Below are positions 44,153 to 56,190 of a stretch of 64,000 nt of DNA, one piece after another (the stretch's first letter is position 1; each line of letters begins with the position of its first letter). Source of the DNA: Podocnemis expansa. Lineage: Eukaryota > Chordata > Testudines > Podocnemididae. The notes below the pieces were generated by a model, which saw only the letters and a list, made by a program, of their open reading frames with translations, did no database searches and was not told where the DNA came from. The translations under genes and the position numbers were made by a program. Where the stretch lies: contig ML681990.1 of assembly GCA_007922195.1 (NCBI GenBank), positions 40,313,557 to 40,377,556 of the forward strand, given 5' to 3'.

Positions 44153-47100
44153 CACACTGAATTGCCTTTAAATTCTTCTCCAAATTCCTTAGTCCCTCTG
44201 CACCCTGGCTTTTCCAGGAACACATACCTTCTTACTTGATTCTGATGTTATCCATCATCACTTCATTCATGTAGACAGATTAGCCATGATCTGCAAACAG
44301 TAACAACAGACTGCAGTTTGAGGACTGTTGTATTAGTTATACGATCTCTTTACAGTATATTGAGCCTTGTCATGGGCTATAACTGAAATGTTTGAAAACA
44401 GCTGTGACAGTCTGTATCCCTATGTTCACCTGCTTTACAAAATACTGTTTCTCATTGCAAAAGCCAGACAGTTGAACAGCTGTATCCTGTCAGCTCTGCA
44501 ATCTGGGGTTCCTTTTACATTGCTTGGCTGTAAGATCAACAATTCTGGCCTTCTCACACACAGACTGCAGCATGTAAATCACTTCTAGCTACACTATATG
44601 AGTCCTATTGCCAGCCACTCATGAATTACACTGATGGAGAACACCAAAAAATTTCCCAGTCCCAGCCTTCCCCTCAGAAATGTGTGTCTTGCACTGCTGA
44701 GCATCCTCCTGGAAAATACAAACTCATATAAAGTTTGTCATTTCATCTATAGAAAGTGATATGAACCAATCATGTTATCCCAAATTAAGCTCCACAAACA
44801 CTTTAATTCAAACACACACTGACTTAGATTATCCAATAAAACAAGTTTATTGACTACAGAAAGATATATTTTAAGTGATTGCAAATAATGAGGCAGGAGT
44901 CAGAACTGGTTACGAGAAAATAAATGATAAAACACTTAATATGTAAATGAGTTCAAAGCAAAAGTTTCTCTCACCACGTATGCTAGCAGTCTGGGATGCT
45001 TTCAGCTAGGACCCCACCCTCAGTTCAGTTTTACTTTCTTTGTCCTTTTGGTGGTGGTGATGAGGTGAGTAATAAGGAAGGGATGAATCATTTGGAGCAT
45101 CAGTTCCTTTTCTTAGTCCTCTTTGTCTTTGAAGACAATCTTTAGCTGAGGTTCAAGAGACAAAAAGTCTGTGGGAATGGGAACCTCCAAAAATGTCTTT
45201 GTCAAAATGTAGTTTTCTTGCCAAAGACTGACCCTTAACCAGATGACAGGCCATTTGATTTTGTGGACCACTCGCTTGAGGTATCAGCTGGCCTTTTGTC
45301 TTTGAAGAACGTGTGTGTTGGGGGGGGGGGCTGCTTTTCTAAATTTGGAGTGTGTCTCAGTATTGTTATACAATAGAGTCTTATAATGTTCATACAGTAT
45401 TGCAACACATATTTTACCAGGACACTAATGATCAGCATGTTATGAGTTTACAAATGTTATCTCACATGGTATATTTTGTGTGAAAACAAACAAAAAACCT
45501 ATTATAATTTTGTAAGAAGGTTAAACATAGGAATTTAGGCTGTTAAGTGGCATGTGGGACTTGGACTCCCAATTCATTGTACATGTTTGTAGGACTTAAG
45601 CACCTAAATCTCCCTAGGCTGCATTTAAAAACTCAACATCTAACTTTTAGAAATCAAAATCTGTGACTATGGAAAGAATCCTCTCCAATCTGAGCTGCAC
45701 AGGGGCTGACCTGGTAGATTATTTGAATGACCACATCTGAATGTTTGTTAAAAGAGAATATGTTCAGCCTTGAGGTAAGATGCTCTGTACGAGATGCAGA
45801 AGGATTCAGGTCACTGCCAAGAAGTTTACAATCTAACCAGGAAGATAACATCTATCAGATGTGTATGCACTGAGAGTCAGGAGAAGGTTTTATCTGAGAG
45901 CAATTTTGTCAGTTTTAGAGTGGGTGGAGTGACAGTACTTCACTTTTAATGTAAAATATTGATGGCATTGCAGAACTGAATTTGAAGAATTCCTGAACAA
46001 AAGGATGACTTCTGTACAGTAGTCGGTCATTTCTTCCTTGATTTTGCATAGCAAGCAGATCCTGTGTGTTGCTACTTGGCAGTGCAAGTTGACCACATCC
46101 TGCTTGTCAGTTAGCAAGATGTTGAGAGTAACAGACCAGGACCTACAGTTAACAACACGCTTTGCATTTAACACAACCAGGTCTAATCTCTTCTCTCTCA
46201 TGAGGGCCAGTACAAGTGGCTGGCTCTGTGGAAGAGGAAGAGGGCTCCATGGTTCAGATCACCTTAGAAAAAAGGAAAAGATTAGTGAGTGGACGGAGGA
46301 AGGAAAAGAGCTGGTATGAAATTAATTAACAGAGAGAAGTGAAGACTGGCTGTATTTAAAATAAAGTAAAAATTCAAAACTATCCAAAGCCTTTGCCTGA
46401 GGAGGAATGAAGGCCAGAACCTGCATCTTGAATATGAGATTGTGTACCTTTTACTACTGTTGAACTAGCAGGCTAGCCCACAGTTATCATCCTTTTTTGC
46501 CCACTGATTGACTGAAAAGCTAAAGCATTTACCTTTTTAATTGTAATTTTCACTACATAGCATCGATGAAAACAAAAGGGTAGGGCTTGTTATTCATAAC
46601 ATTTGGTGATTGCATATAAGAATGCAAATAGAGAAGAACTAAACTGACTGGCATTAGTCACTGCAGCATTGCCAGACTGCATGGTGTTACACTCTGTGCA
46701 GCCATATGGGACCCAACTGCCTTTGTTTGCACAAGTGGATACAATTCCACTGCTTTAAGTAGAGTTGTATTTGCTTTAGCCATAGCTGAACTGGGCTCAT
46801 TTCTTTCACTGAGGGTTCATGAAGTGCAACAGTAGGATTCAGGCCAGTAACAGTAGCTCAGAAGCCCCTTCATTCCTAAATTGGATCTAATCTCTATGCC
46901 CAAATTGTCCTGCTCTCAGGTTAAATATGTACTGTACATTTGAGAAACACATTTTCCGGGTTGGCCAATGGAAATGAGCTGCTTTGAATTACCACTTTAC
47001 TTTTCCACTTGACTGTGGTTATGCTCAGTTAGAACTAGAATGTGTTCATTATTGTTCCTTAAGTAGAAGAAACCAAGCAGACAGGCAAGAGAACTGTAGA

Positions 47101-47874
47101 CAGTGTTTCATTCACAGTCAGCCAAGTTAGGGGTGGCAGTCAAAGCCTGTTAGGCTGGGAAAGGAAGAGAGTGTGAAAGTCCTCTGACTGGAGACAGGTG
47201 CAGTATGAGGGGAACTGTGCAATAAACATGAGCAACCTGTGTGTGAAACATCCTGGTGTAGCAGAGCATCTCCACCCCCCTCAGTTCTCATGCTCTTGCT
47301 ATATTATTATTTCTCAGTTAGTTAACACTGATTGGTGCAAAACACAGACAATGACACAGTCATTGTCCAGATGAGCTTGCAGCTTCTAAATAAATGTACA
47401 ACACAAAACGTGCTAGAAGACCTAGAAGAAAAGAGCCTTTTTTGACTACCAAGAAAGCAAGACTAGTTATGCTGCCATGAGATCAGTGTTTGTGAGCTTT
47501 GAAGAGAGATGTGAATGGAAAGCTGGTGGATGATCTGCCTAGGAAGGGAATTTCAGGCATGTTGGCAGAATTAAGATCAGGGTAGTGTAAAAACCAATCC
47601 AAGACAGACAGTGTGGCTTGCTTATGGAAATTTTTTCAGTGGGACCAAAGTTAGGCTAATGCTGAGTGCTTTAGGAAATGCCTCTGTGCAGCCCAGTCTT
47701 TATTGTCAGCTGTGCCCAGTAGCAAATACAGCTGTGTCTGCCTTAAAATGAACCTAATGCAACAGAGGGAATACTGAAGCTACCCCATTCAACAGCTGTT
47801 GGGATAACAGAAAGATAGCCAGCGCCTGCTCTGCATTTCAGCCTCATTGAGCTAAGCCTGATGCGTGGAACAAT
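44153..47874. other. Intergenic DNA, AT-rich
   Basis: 44770-45320 reads like an interspersed repeat (caagtttattgactacag, aatgaggcaggagtcagaa), family unassigned. A G run lies at about 45317-45330. No coding gene found. Confidence 0.3.
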
Positions 47875-48030
47875 TGGCTATGGCTACACTGCACCAGTGG
47901 GTTAACTGACTGACCTGTATTATTGAGTTATATGTGATAGCATAAATATTGCCAATTGGGCTGGTCTCAGGCTCTGAAACCTGACTCCAGCCAAAGTGTG
48001 AATGTCTACACTGCTATGTTTAGCTCCACA
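47875..48030. mobile_element. MITE relic abutting the Harbinger element
   Basis: Left ggctatggctacactgcac and right part gaatgtctacactgctatgt are Harbinger-MITE-like 'tctacact' words; 'gctctgaaacctgactcc' lies inside. Ends are decayed. Confidence 0.45.
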
Positions 48031-48292
48031 TTGTGGGTGTGTCTATACTGGAGGGCTCAGCTGAATTGACTTGATGAGGTTGACTTTACGTCACCTTAAA
48101 GTTGACCTTGTTACGTCGACGGAGAGAGGCCACATTCATAATGCTTGTAGACTGCCCACATCCACACTGGCAGCAGCTAGTTTGCCTTAGGAGTGGTACA
48201 TTGTGGGTAATTGGCCCTCATTCAACCAGCGAAGTGCCTCCCTCCCCTGGCCACTCCTATAAAACAGGAAGTGGCACAGGACCTTCCTTACT

Positions 48293-49510
48293 GTGCCTGG
48301 CAAGATGGTGCCAGAGGAGATCAGGGACCTTTATGTGCTCCAGGGTTGTGCCAGCACAGTGCTCCACACCTTGCATGCATTGGCCAGAATTCTCCAGGTC
48401 TGCAGCAAGCTGACCCCTCCCCCCGCTGAGCCTGGCAGCTGGTGTGCTCAGAGTGTCCTCTGGGCCTCAGGGTATCTGGGCATGGGAAACCAGCAGTGAC
48501 TGGTGGGATCAGATCATCCTCACTGGGTGATGACCAGTGGTTACAGAACCTATGTATAAGGAGGAGCACCTTCCTTGAGTTGGTCACCGAGATCACCCTG
48601 GTTCTGTAGCGCACTGACACCCAGCTCCAACCCACCCTGCCTGTGGACAAGTGAGTGACTGTTGCCCTCTGGTAGCTGGCAACCCTGGACTCCTGCGGCT
48701 CCATTGCTCACCAGTTTGGGGTTGGCAAATCCACCATGGGGACTGTCCTGAGGCAAGTCTGCATGGACATCAACAGGGTTCTGCTTGGCTGTTTTGTGAC
48801 CCCAGGCAACCTGCCGGGCATCATGGACTACTTTGCTGGACTCAGGGTCCCCAACTGTGGGGGCATCATGGATGGCACCCATATCCCTGTCCGAGCCCTG
48901 GACCACCAGACTGTAGCCTACACCAGCAGGTAGGTCTATTACTCTGTGGTCCTGCAAGCCCTTGTCAATGGCTAGGGGCTGTTCACTGACATATCTGTGG
49001 GCAGGCCAGGGAAGGTGCATGGTGCCTGCATCCTGGGGAACTCCAGCTTCTACAGGTGCATACAGGCACACACCTTCTTCCCTGAGTGCAACATCACCCT
49101 CAGGGACATGCAGATGCCTGTCGTCATCCTGGGGGATGCTACCTTCCCCCCTGCTGCTTTGGCTAATGAAGACCTACACAGCCAACATAGATATCAGCAG
49201 GGACATCTTCATTTGGAGGCTCCAAAGCTGCCAGATGGTCATCGAGTGAGCCTTTGGCTGTCTGAAGGCACACTGGAGGACCATCCTGACCCGCCTGCAG
49301 CTCAGTGAGATGCCCATCGCAGTGGTTGTCAGTGCATGCTGTGTGCTGCACAACCTCTTTGAGCTGCGGGGAGAAAGGGTCCCCCACATATGGGAGCCAA
49401 GGCTGAACAAATCTCCAGGGAGTTCCAACAGCCTGGTGACACCCTGCCATGGATGCAGCAGGCCCAGCGACGAGTGGTGTTGCTCCAGGAAGCACTGAAG
49501 GCCCACTTCC
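48293..49510 (+). pseudogene. Harbinger transposase (HARBI1-like DDE), inactive
   Basis: Recognisable in order: an N-terminal part near 48490-48540 (DHPHWVMTSGYRTYV), NCGGIMDGTHIPV (first catalytic Asp, about 48850-48890), VYYSVVLQALVNG, ISVGRPGKVHGACILGNSSF (about 48990), VVILGDATFPPA (second Asp, about 49120), SCQMVIE (third acid, about 49240) and SACCVLHNLFELRGERV (about 49330). In-frame stops at 48931, 48973 and 49247, and a frameshift near 49150 after the GDA motif. It cannot give a full protein. Family: DDE_Tnp_4 / HARBI1. Confidence 0.85.
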
Positions 49511-49617
49511 TCAGTGACAGCACTGAGGGGTGAGCCTTCTAGGCACTGTCAACATCCCCACCCGGCCATGCCAGGCCTACCACCCCCACCCACCTATCTC
49601 TCCCCTATCCCCAACAC

Positions 49618-49663
49618 AATAAAATGCACTGAACACGGCATAATGGTGTATGTGGGTTTTATT
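49618..49663. promoter_or_regulatory. Facing poly(A) signals of the two Harbinger genes
   Basis: AATAAA on + at 49618-49623 ends the transposase; AATAAA on - at 49658-49663 ends the Myb-like gene. They are 34 bases apart, so the two transcripts would overlap at their tails or nearly so. Confidence 0.55.
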
Positions 49664-49849
49664 ACAGGGAGAAGTGGGGGGGTTGGGGGAGTGAGGTGGT
49701 TTGGGGAGACAGAGGGGGTTTGGGGGAAGACAGGAGGGTTGGGGTGGGGGGAGGGTGCTAGCAGCCTTGGGCAGGTGGGTCCCAGGCCTGCAGCCATCTA
49801 CCCCGTATCTTGGGCTGCTGGTGAGGAGAGTTGTTGGGATCCGAGGCAG

Positions 49850-50062
49850 GGGGACCCTCGGCGTGTTGAGGGCCCCAGCCCCACACTAGGTGCTCGAGGG
49901 TGCAGGTCTGCCGCTCCATCAGATTGAGCATCTGCTGGAGCATGGCCTGCTAAACCCTCTGGTGGGCATCCCTCCACTTCTGCCAGGACCTCAGGTCTGT
50001 GTCAGCCTGCTCTGCCAGATGGAGCTGGTCCTCCAAGATCTTGTCCCATGAACTATGCTACC
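49850..50062 (-). pseudogene. Putative last exon of the Myb-like gene (coiled coil)
   Basis: Minus strand reads ILEDQLHLAEQADTDLRSWQ, then KWRDAHQRV, a TAG, and QAMLQQMLNLMERQTC. This charged, heptad-like helix matches the C-terminal coiled coil found in Myb/SANT-like proteins of this kind. A stop at about 49951 breaks it. Confidence 0.5.
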
Positions 50063-50084
50063 TTCTCCTCCTCGTCTGGACTGG

Positions 50085-50905
50085 GTTGTAATAACCCTTG
50101 GGGAGGAAGGGGTTAACACTCTGGTCAGTGAGTCCCAGGACAGCCAATAGGAACGAAGCACAGCTTTTTGAATTGTAACAGCAGCCTGGCCTGGGCCTGT
50201 TTGGATGCAGCAGAGCTCCTGGAAGGATCAGGAGGAGGCCAGAGGGGCCTCAGGAAGAATCCAGCAACATCCTTACCAGAGATAAGTTAAGTTTGTTACT
50301 GACCAGGCGTGAGTAGAACAGGGAATGTTTATTTAGATGCGGTCAGGGTATTTTCTTTGTTTTTGGCTTGTTTTTTGGATTTCTCTGTGCTGAGCACATG
50401 TACCCCTTCCCACTACCCTGTAACTACCCAAGTTAGTTCCCAGAGAAGCAACTCTCTGTGTTTATTATCTGTTCTTTTTGATTAAAGAGTTTACCTTTTA
50501 AGTAAGTTCTGGTTCTGTGTCCTGAAAGGCAAGAGGTTTGTGTGCCCGTGCCTTCGACTGCACAGGCAGCTACTAAAGGGAACCCTGTTCCAGTTCCAGC
50601 TCATATTGCAGCTGGAGTTCAGTCACTTTTCTGAGAGAGGAATAAAGAGGATTGCAAGTACCTCATAGGGAGGAATTCCCAAGTGCGCCTTCCTGTGTCT
50701 CAAGAGGTTTTTTTGCATTTGGGTGGTGGCAGCGATACCACTCCAAGGCCAGAGGAGGCCTTAGAGACTTTTAAGAGCAGGCTTTAAGGCTAGTGGCTTT
50801 TCTGGCCTGTTGCAGGCCCCCACCTTCTGCACTCAGAGTGCCAGAGTGGGGAAAAAGCCTTGACATGGGTAAACCATGGTAGTATCCTGTGTCACAGGAA
50901 CAGGG
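50085..50905. mobile_element. Unclassified insertion in the Harbinger Myb gene, possibly LTR-type
   Basis: Begins tgtaataacccttgggg and holds a Pol II-like set (attaaagagtttacc; aataaagagg). 'ttttgca' at about 50719 is followed by tttgggtggtggcagcg, which could be a primer-binding-like junction. That would make 50086-50720 an LTR, but no second LTR or coding region is visible. Assignment is weak. Confidence 0.3.
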
Positions 50906-51337
50906 TCTGCAGGACAGAAGTACAGAACAAGAATTCCTCCCATGAGGTAGTGTGGTGTGCAACCTGACAGCAGCTGCTTTCCCATGACTATCCTCCTGAT
51001 TGCCAGTCCCTGTCCTTTGGTTGGGTGCAGTGCCCATTGTGGTGAGCCTCAGGAAGCCCTGACCCTGGGGTCTGTCCTGAGGCCAAGTGCCAACCATGTT
51101 GGGTGCATCCTTTCTGGCCTTGATGCTCCCACCTACATTCCCACCACTGCATCTCCAGACCTGTCCTGGCCCTGCTTGACTCTGAGTACCCCTCACCACA
51201 TGGCCTCCCTGTCCCTCTGCCCCGTGGGAGGGCCTCTGAGGCCTCCCCCAGGACCCTGCCTGTCCCCAGGCCATGTCTTCCTGCAGTTCCTGTCTCACCG
51301 ACCTGCACCACCATGCCTGCGGGGAGGGAGCACTCAC

Positions 51338-51881
51338 TGACAGGTGTAGCAGGAGTCTGGCGTGATGTCCTCTCACCTGGGTCATCCTGGGTGGGAGGAG
51401 CTTCCTCCTCTGTGCCCAGGTCTGGCATTGGGGAAAGGATGAGCTCTGGCATGGCAGTGTCCAGGCCCAGCGAGGTGCACCACATTCTCATCCACTGAGC
51501 TGTCCTCCTTGTCATTGTTGGGGGACGATGGGGAGGCTCGATGGAGTCAATGCAGTGAGCCAGCAGGGTGTTGCCCTCCTGCCCCAGGAAGGTGTGCAGC
51601 TCCCTGTAATAGGGGCAGCTAGTGGTGGCTGTCCCTGAGTGGCACATGGCCTCCTGGTAGCCCTGCCAGAGGTCATTTATATTTACTCCGACTTGCTGTG
51701 TATCCTGGGTGTGCCCCATGTCTGCTAGGCCCTGGGCTATACTGCTGTAGACCTCCCAGTTGTTCTGGCTCCCCTGTAGCCAGGATTGCATGTCCTTATC
51801 CTCCTCAATGTCCAGGACATCCAAGATTTCCTGGTGGCTCCATGCTGGGACCTGCTTCCAGTGCTGGCTGTCTTTCTCCAT
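51338..51881 (-). CDS. Myb/SANT-like Harbinger partner protein, first exon
   Basis: Opens MEKDSQHWKQVPAWSHQEIL with a trihelix/SANT-like domain in the first ~105 residues (conserved Trp at 8, 14, 34, 42, 72; SWLQGSQNNWEVYSSIAQGL; CPYYRELHTFLG). The frame stays open for 297 codons to 50988, but a strong donor motif (gtc|agtgagtgct region, about 51337) suggests the true exon ends near TPVS and the rest is intron read-through. Role by family: binds transposon DNA and carries the transposase into the nucleus. It sits opposite the transposase. Unlike the transposase it has no stop in the domain, so it could still be expressed. Exact exon end is inferred. Confidence 0.6.
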
Positions 51882-52224
51882 GTTGGCAGATGGCAGGCCT
51901 GGCCAGCTCTGTGGAGCAGGGTGAAGAGGGCTTTGTCTTGCCCTGTGAATGGCAAAGGCAGGCTCTTTCTGGTGGCCAGGGAGTGTTGGGGAGGGCCTAG
52001 AGGCCAGTTAAATTGACTTAAGCCCAATCCATGGCTACACTTGATTGAATCAACTTAAGAAAGTCAACTTAATGATAAACTTGATTTTACGAGTGGGAGT
52101 TAAGTCGACTTAAGCAAGCTGTTCAGTCCCAATTTAATGAATTCCAAACATAGCCATGGCTTTCCTTAAGTTGTCTTAAGCAAGGTTAAGTCAACCTAAG
52201 ACTCTAGTGTATACATAACTCATG

Positions 52225-52960
52225 AGCTGGAGTCAAGAGGCAGCTTTTGCGGAAGGTGAAGCAGGCAGTGCCTAGGGCCCCGAACAATAAGGGGCTCCAT
52301 AGCTTACTGCAGAGGTGGTTGCCTGCTTCACCTAAGTCAAAAACTGAGGCATCCCAGTACCGGCTCAAGGAGTTGTGGCATGCTGCACCCTCCTCTAGCT
52401 GGCTTTTGTGCCTCTGAGAGTGAGGCAGGACACAGGGTGGGGAACAGCTGGCCCAGGGGCAGAGCGGGCCAGCCCAGAGCCTTTCCCCGGGGCCAGCTGT
52501 TCCACCATGGGGGCAGGGAACAGTCAGCCTAGGGGTGGCGTGTGTTAGCCCGCCAGCTGGCAGGCAGCTGCGGCAGGCTGGGAGCTTTTAAATCTCCTGC
52601 CAGCAGCTCCAGAAGCCAGGTAAGGAGGTAAAGAGGGCCCCCTGGGGGGAATGGGGATGAGGAGCCGGGGGGTGGTCAGGGAACCAGTGGGGAAGATGTC
52701 GGGGGGTGTCAGACAACTGGCAGGGGGTGGCTGGGGCCTGAGGTGGGGAGCTGGGGCTGTGGGGAGGGGTGGGGCTGGCGGCAGGGAGCTGGGGCCAGCA
52801 GCTGGGAACTTGGGCCGCAGGAAGTGGGGATCTGGGGCTGTGTGTGGGGCCAACAGTGGGGAGCTGGGGCTACAGGGAGGTGTCATGGGGGCCTGTGGGG
52901 GCCCTGCAGTGGACCTTTGCCTAGGGCTCCAGATAGCCTAAGGCTGCTTCTGCCTGGAGT
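52225..52960. repeat. GC-rich DNA-transposon-like block
   Basis: 'gtgcctagggccccgaacaa' near the left and 'ttgcctagggctccagatag' near the right are inverted-type partners. The centre has the ggcaggctgggagcttttaa module (52560-52600) shared with 10975 and 15497, then a GGGG-rich array. Family not fixed. Confidence 0.4.
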
Positions 52961-54424
52961 TAGTTAACCCAGGCTCTGAGGAGCACTGCTGTGGGAATTT
53001 TTACTGACACCCTATGATCTTTTTCAGCAACTTCCAAAGCATCTGCTTGTTCATGAGATGTAGGTTAGCAGAAACAATATGAAACAACTGTGGGCCTGTG
53101 ATGGGGCATTAACTATGCACACTTAGAAATGCTATAGACTAGTTAGTTAGTGACCTGACCTTCCTACCTGGTACTTGGCAAACCCATTCTAACCCGTTGA
53201 TGAAAGCATTATTGTGCCTAAACTGCTGTGCAGAGAACAGCCCCAGTAACTGTCAGTTTTGCTGCTAGCAATTGGGGTGCCATCTGGACAGAATTGAATT
53301 CAATGCCCAAGAAGATAAAGACATCTGGCTTTTCTAAATGCCAAGGACATGCATACTTAGTTCCTGGGCTTGCAGGCTGCAGAAAGCCACACACAGACAT
53401 TTTTCTTAATACACAGTGCTGAACTCACAAAGAACAGCCAAGCATTCTGTTGCTGAAGGCTAGGGTTTTTACATTTCACTTGCTGGAGGAAAACCCTCTC
53501 AGTATGGTTTCCATGCACCACAATCAGACTCTTAGGTTTTAAATTCGGTATAAAGGAGGATACCCAAATGATGGCAAAGCAGTTACTGGGCTGAACACAT
53601 TGCTTCTTGATTAATGGCCCTTCAGTGTATTGCTGCTAGGCTCGTTTATTTCCTCAGTCTCTGGATTACATCGCTTCACTGCTCCATTAACTAGCACTGG
53701 ACAAGTCAATTGGACGGCTACCTGGAGCACAAGTCTAAAGTAGTTCATAAAAATGGATGGGGTGTTTGGGTGGTTAATTGACCAGAACCAAGGTTTAAAA
53801 TTCAACAGACAATCTAAAATATTTGTAGGATCTTGGGAGTTCAAAACATATTGAGAGGAACTTGGGAACAGGAAACCTTGGACTTACTGTTTTGTATTTT
53901 TGTTATTGGGCTGGTTTTGTGCTTGTCTGTCTTGGTTGATTTATTTTTATTTTTATGTACATAAAAAGCAGAAAAATAAAGTTGTCTCTGAAGAGGATTT
54001 ATCTGGAAAGGAATCAAAGGTAGGAATTAGTATGTTCATTCACCTGTTTCATAGGAAAATTGTCATGTACATCCTTTTTTATCTATGGGTCTTACAACTA
54101 CTTTTTTAAAATTTATATTATATGAAAGGCCTGGAAAGATGTCATCATTTACAGTTCACCCAATAATTCCTAAACTAAGGCACAAAATGTTATGGGCCCT
54201 GGCAACTGGTGTCGCTTCTGCTGAGGGGAATTTTTCTCTTTCCATTTGCATTTCACCCTGTTTTTCCCCTATAATGTTTACCCCAGTATTCAAAGTCTTT
54301 CTCTTTCCTCCTTAATCTTAGTTTTTCATGCTATTATCTCTCTGTGTTCTCATTTGCCAGCTATCCAAAGGGATATTATTCATAAATGTTAAGACAGAAG
54401 AAGGACCATTGTGAACCTCTAATC
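52961..54424. other. Intergenic DNA, one exon-like ORF noted
   Basis: 53855-54005 (+) is open and encodes a hydrophobic stretch then basic/acidic residues, ending at a GT (see findings). No other signal. Confidence 0.3.
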
Positions 54425-54582
54425 CAGTGGTTTTCAAACTTTTTTTCCCTCAGGACCCAGTTGTAAAAAAAAAAAAAAAAAATTATGCCTGCAACCCAAC
54501 AATTACATATTGAGCAATGCATTCCAGTTTTTTGGCAGCAGCAGCAGGTGGTGCCACAACCCAATGCTTGAGGGTCTGTGAC
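54425..54582. mobile_element. hAT-type MITE, left part
   Basis: CAGTGGTTTTCAAACTTTTT left terminus, an A run at 54466-54481, then 'acccaatgcttgagggtctg'. The right terminus was lost where the next element begins. Confidence 0.6.
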
Positions 54583-54860
54583 CAGGGGTTAAAGTAGCTT
54601 GGAATGCCATTTCGGGGCCCACTATTTTTAGGGGATCAGCATTCCGGGGCCCCTAAAAATAGGAAATGGTGCCAGAATGCTGTGTTCTGGTGCCCACCAT
54701 TTACAAATAGCAGGCCCTGGAATGCAGCGTTCCAGTTCCATTTTCTATTTTTAGGGGCCTGAACACTGGGCCCCTAAAAATAGGAGGCCCCGGAATGGCT
54801 TTCTGCTGCATTTTCCGGCAGGCGGTGGGAGTGTGTGCCTGGCCTGCCTGCACATGCACA
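54583..54860. mobile_element. hAT-like element, relative of 15497-16260
   Basis: CAGGGGTTAAAGTAGCTTGG is the same terminus as the 15497 element. Interior has repeated 'ggggcccctaaaaatag' and 'ggaatgc' words. No right terminus is seen. Confidence 0.55.
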
Positions 54861-55770
54861 GGCTGCATACCATATATATTCCTGTATAAGCCGAGATATT
54901 TGTGCCTGAAAATTGAATTGAATTTAAGTTTCACTGGAGTTTTGGTGAGTATTAAATGCAAAGTTCAGATATTATTGTTGGTTGGGGTGGTGTGCACCCT
55001 ATCGAGGGAGGAAACGTGATATGAACTTACAAACTGTTACACACTTTTAAGGACTCTACTGAACCATGTGCCATACCACAATTGACTGGGTACAAACAGT
55101 GTCAAGTAGTTTGCCTGGGCGAATCTCAAGGGGAAGTGAATGCAAATTTACCACCTCTGCTTATGTAACAACCTCTTCATGCCCTGGGGAAAGGATCATT
55201 ATGTGCTGATTACCTGTTTTCAGAGTCTCAAGATCAAAGGCTCATGTTGCATAAAGAAAAACTGGACTACTCATAACTGTTCTGGGTCTGAATCTGAGAC
55301 AGTTATGAACTTGCAACCCTGGGGAAAATGTAGCTGTAGGCTTGGAGGACTAACATCTACCAGAGCCTGAGGGTGGGGTCAAGATGATTTTTAGTAAGCT
55401 TTTTAGCATGTGCGGAGGTTCTATTTCTACGTTTAATATGTTTTTTCCTGTAAATTTTCACCTCAACAATAAGTTTGCTTGCCAGAAAAGACTGTGTAGT
55501 TACTTACAACTGTGGGCATTAAGCTGTTCACAGCTCCCAGAGAGAAAGCAAAGCACAGATGCTGCCCTGTTTAGTCAGTTTGGCTTGCTGTTGATATCAC
55601 AGTGTAGGCAGGAACCATGCAGCTTTGAAAACTCCAGGTCAGGAGGGAGAGAGACGTAGGACTTTATCTAAGAGAGGTGATGGCTGAGGAGCTGGGAGCC
55701 TACAATGGGAGCTCTCAAAGGACCACGGAGGGAGCATAAAGGAGCAGGTGCCCTGAACAGTAACATTGTC
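54861..55770. other. Unassigned intergenic DNA
   Basis: Nothing recognised. Confidence 0.3.
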
Positions 55771-55774
55771 TGCT

Positions 55775-55975
55775 ATCAAAAAGTCTTTTCCCCTTGGAGG
55801 TACTTGTAGACTCTGTTTAAGTCATCTCTTAACCTTCTCTTGGAAAAACTAAACAGATTAAGCTTCTTAAGAAGTTTTTATAGACCTCAGTTCTTGGAGG
55901 TCATTTCTGGATCCTTTTAGGTTTTCAATATCCTTTTAAAAGCATGGATATCTGGACAATAGTGTTCTAGTAATG
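55775..55975 (-). mobile_element. CR1 LINE fragment, reverse
   Basis: 'tcttttccccttggaggtac', 'tcatctcttaaccttctctt', 'ttaagcttcttaagaagt' and 'gacaatagtgttctagtaat' follow the antisense order of the CR1 3' region, as at 5650-5930. Confidence 0.65.
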
Positions 55976-56004
55976 GTCTCACTGATGTCCTTAGAAATAT
56001 GTTA

Positions 56005-56190
56005 CACTGATCTAAGTGCCACTGTGGACAGCACTGTCAGTGGGAGAACTACTGCTTCTTCCAGAGATCGTTTTAGTAGGCCGTTGGAAAGGCTGTCTCC
56101 CATCAGCATAGTGTCTTCACCTGACACATTACAGCAGTGCAGCTGTAGCAATTTAGAGGTTGTTTGTGGTTTACTAGTGTAGCAGAACTA
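56005..56190. mobile_element. Harbinger-type MITE fragment
   Basis: 'gtgccactgtggacagcac', 'gtcagtgggagaactactgc', 'tctcccatcagcatagtgtc' then 'ttcacctgac' and 'cagtgcagctgtagcaa' are interior words of a Harbinger MITE (compare 35405-35655 reversed). Ends missing. Confidence 0.55.

Larger units (their letters stand above)
48035..52219. mobile_element. Harbinger DNA transposon, two-gene, 4.2 kb
   Basis: Left end GGGTGTGTCTATACTGGAG; right end, reversed, GTTATGTATACACTAGAG. Inside are a DDE transposase relic on + (48293-49510) and a Myb/SANT-like gene on - (51881-49850), convergent, with AATAAA on each strand facing each other at 49618-49623 (+) and 49658-49663 (-). This is the standard PIF/Harbinger design: a transposase plus a Myb-like partner needed for nuclear import and DNA binding. 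Subterminal 'aagttgactt'/'taagtcgactta' palindromes at the right end. An unrelated element (about 50085-50900) sits in the Myb gene intron. The deleted copy at 30789-32361 belongs to the same family. Confidence 0.85.

Noticed and set aside
50771..51385. 204-codon minus ORF overlapping the Myb-like frame
   Set aside because: Shadow of the Myb-like ORF in another frame, no domain.
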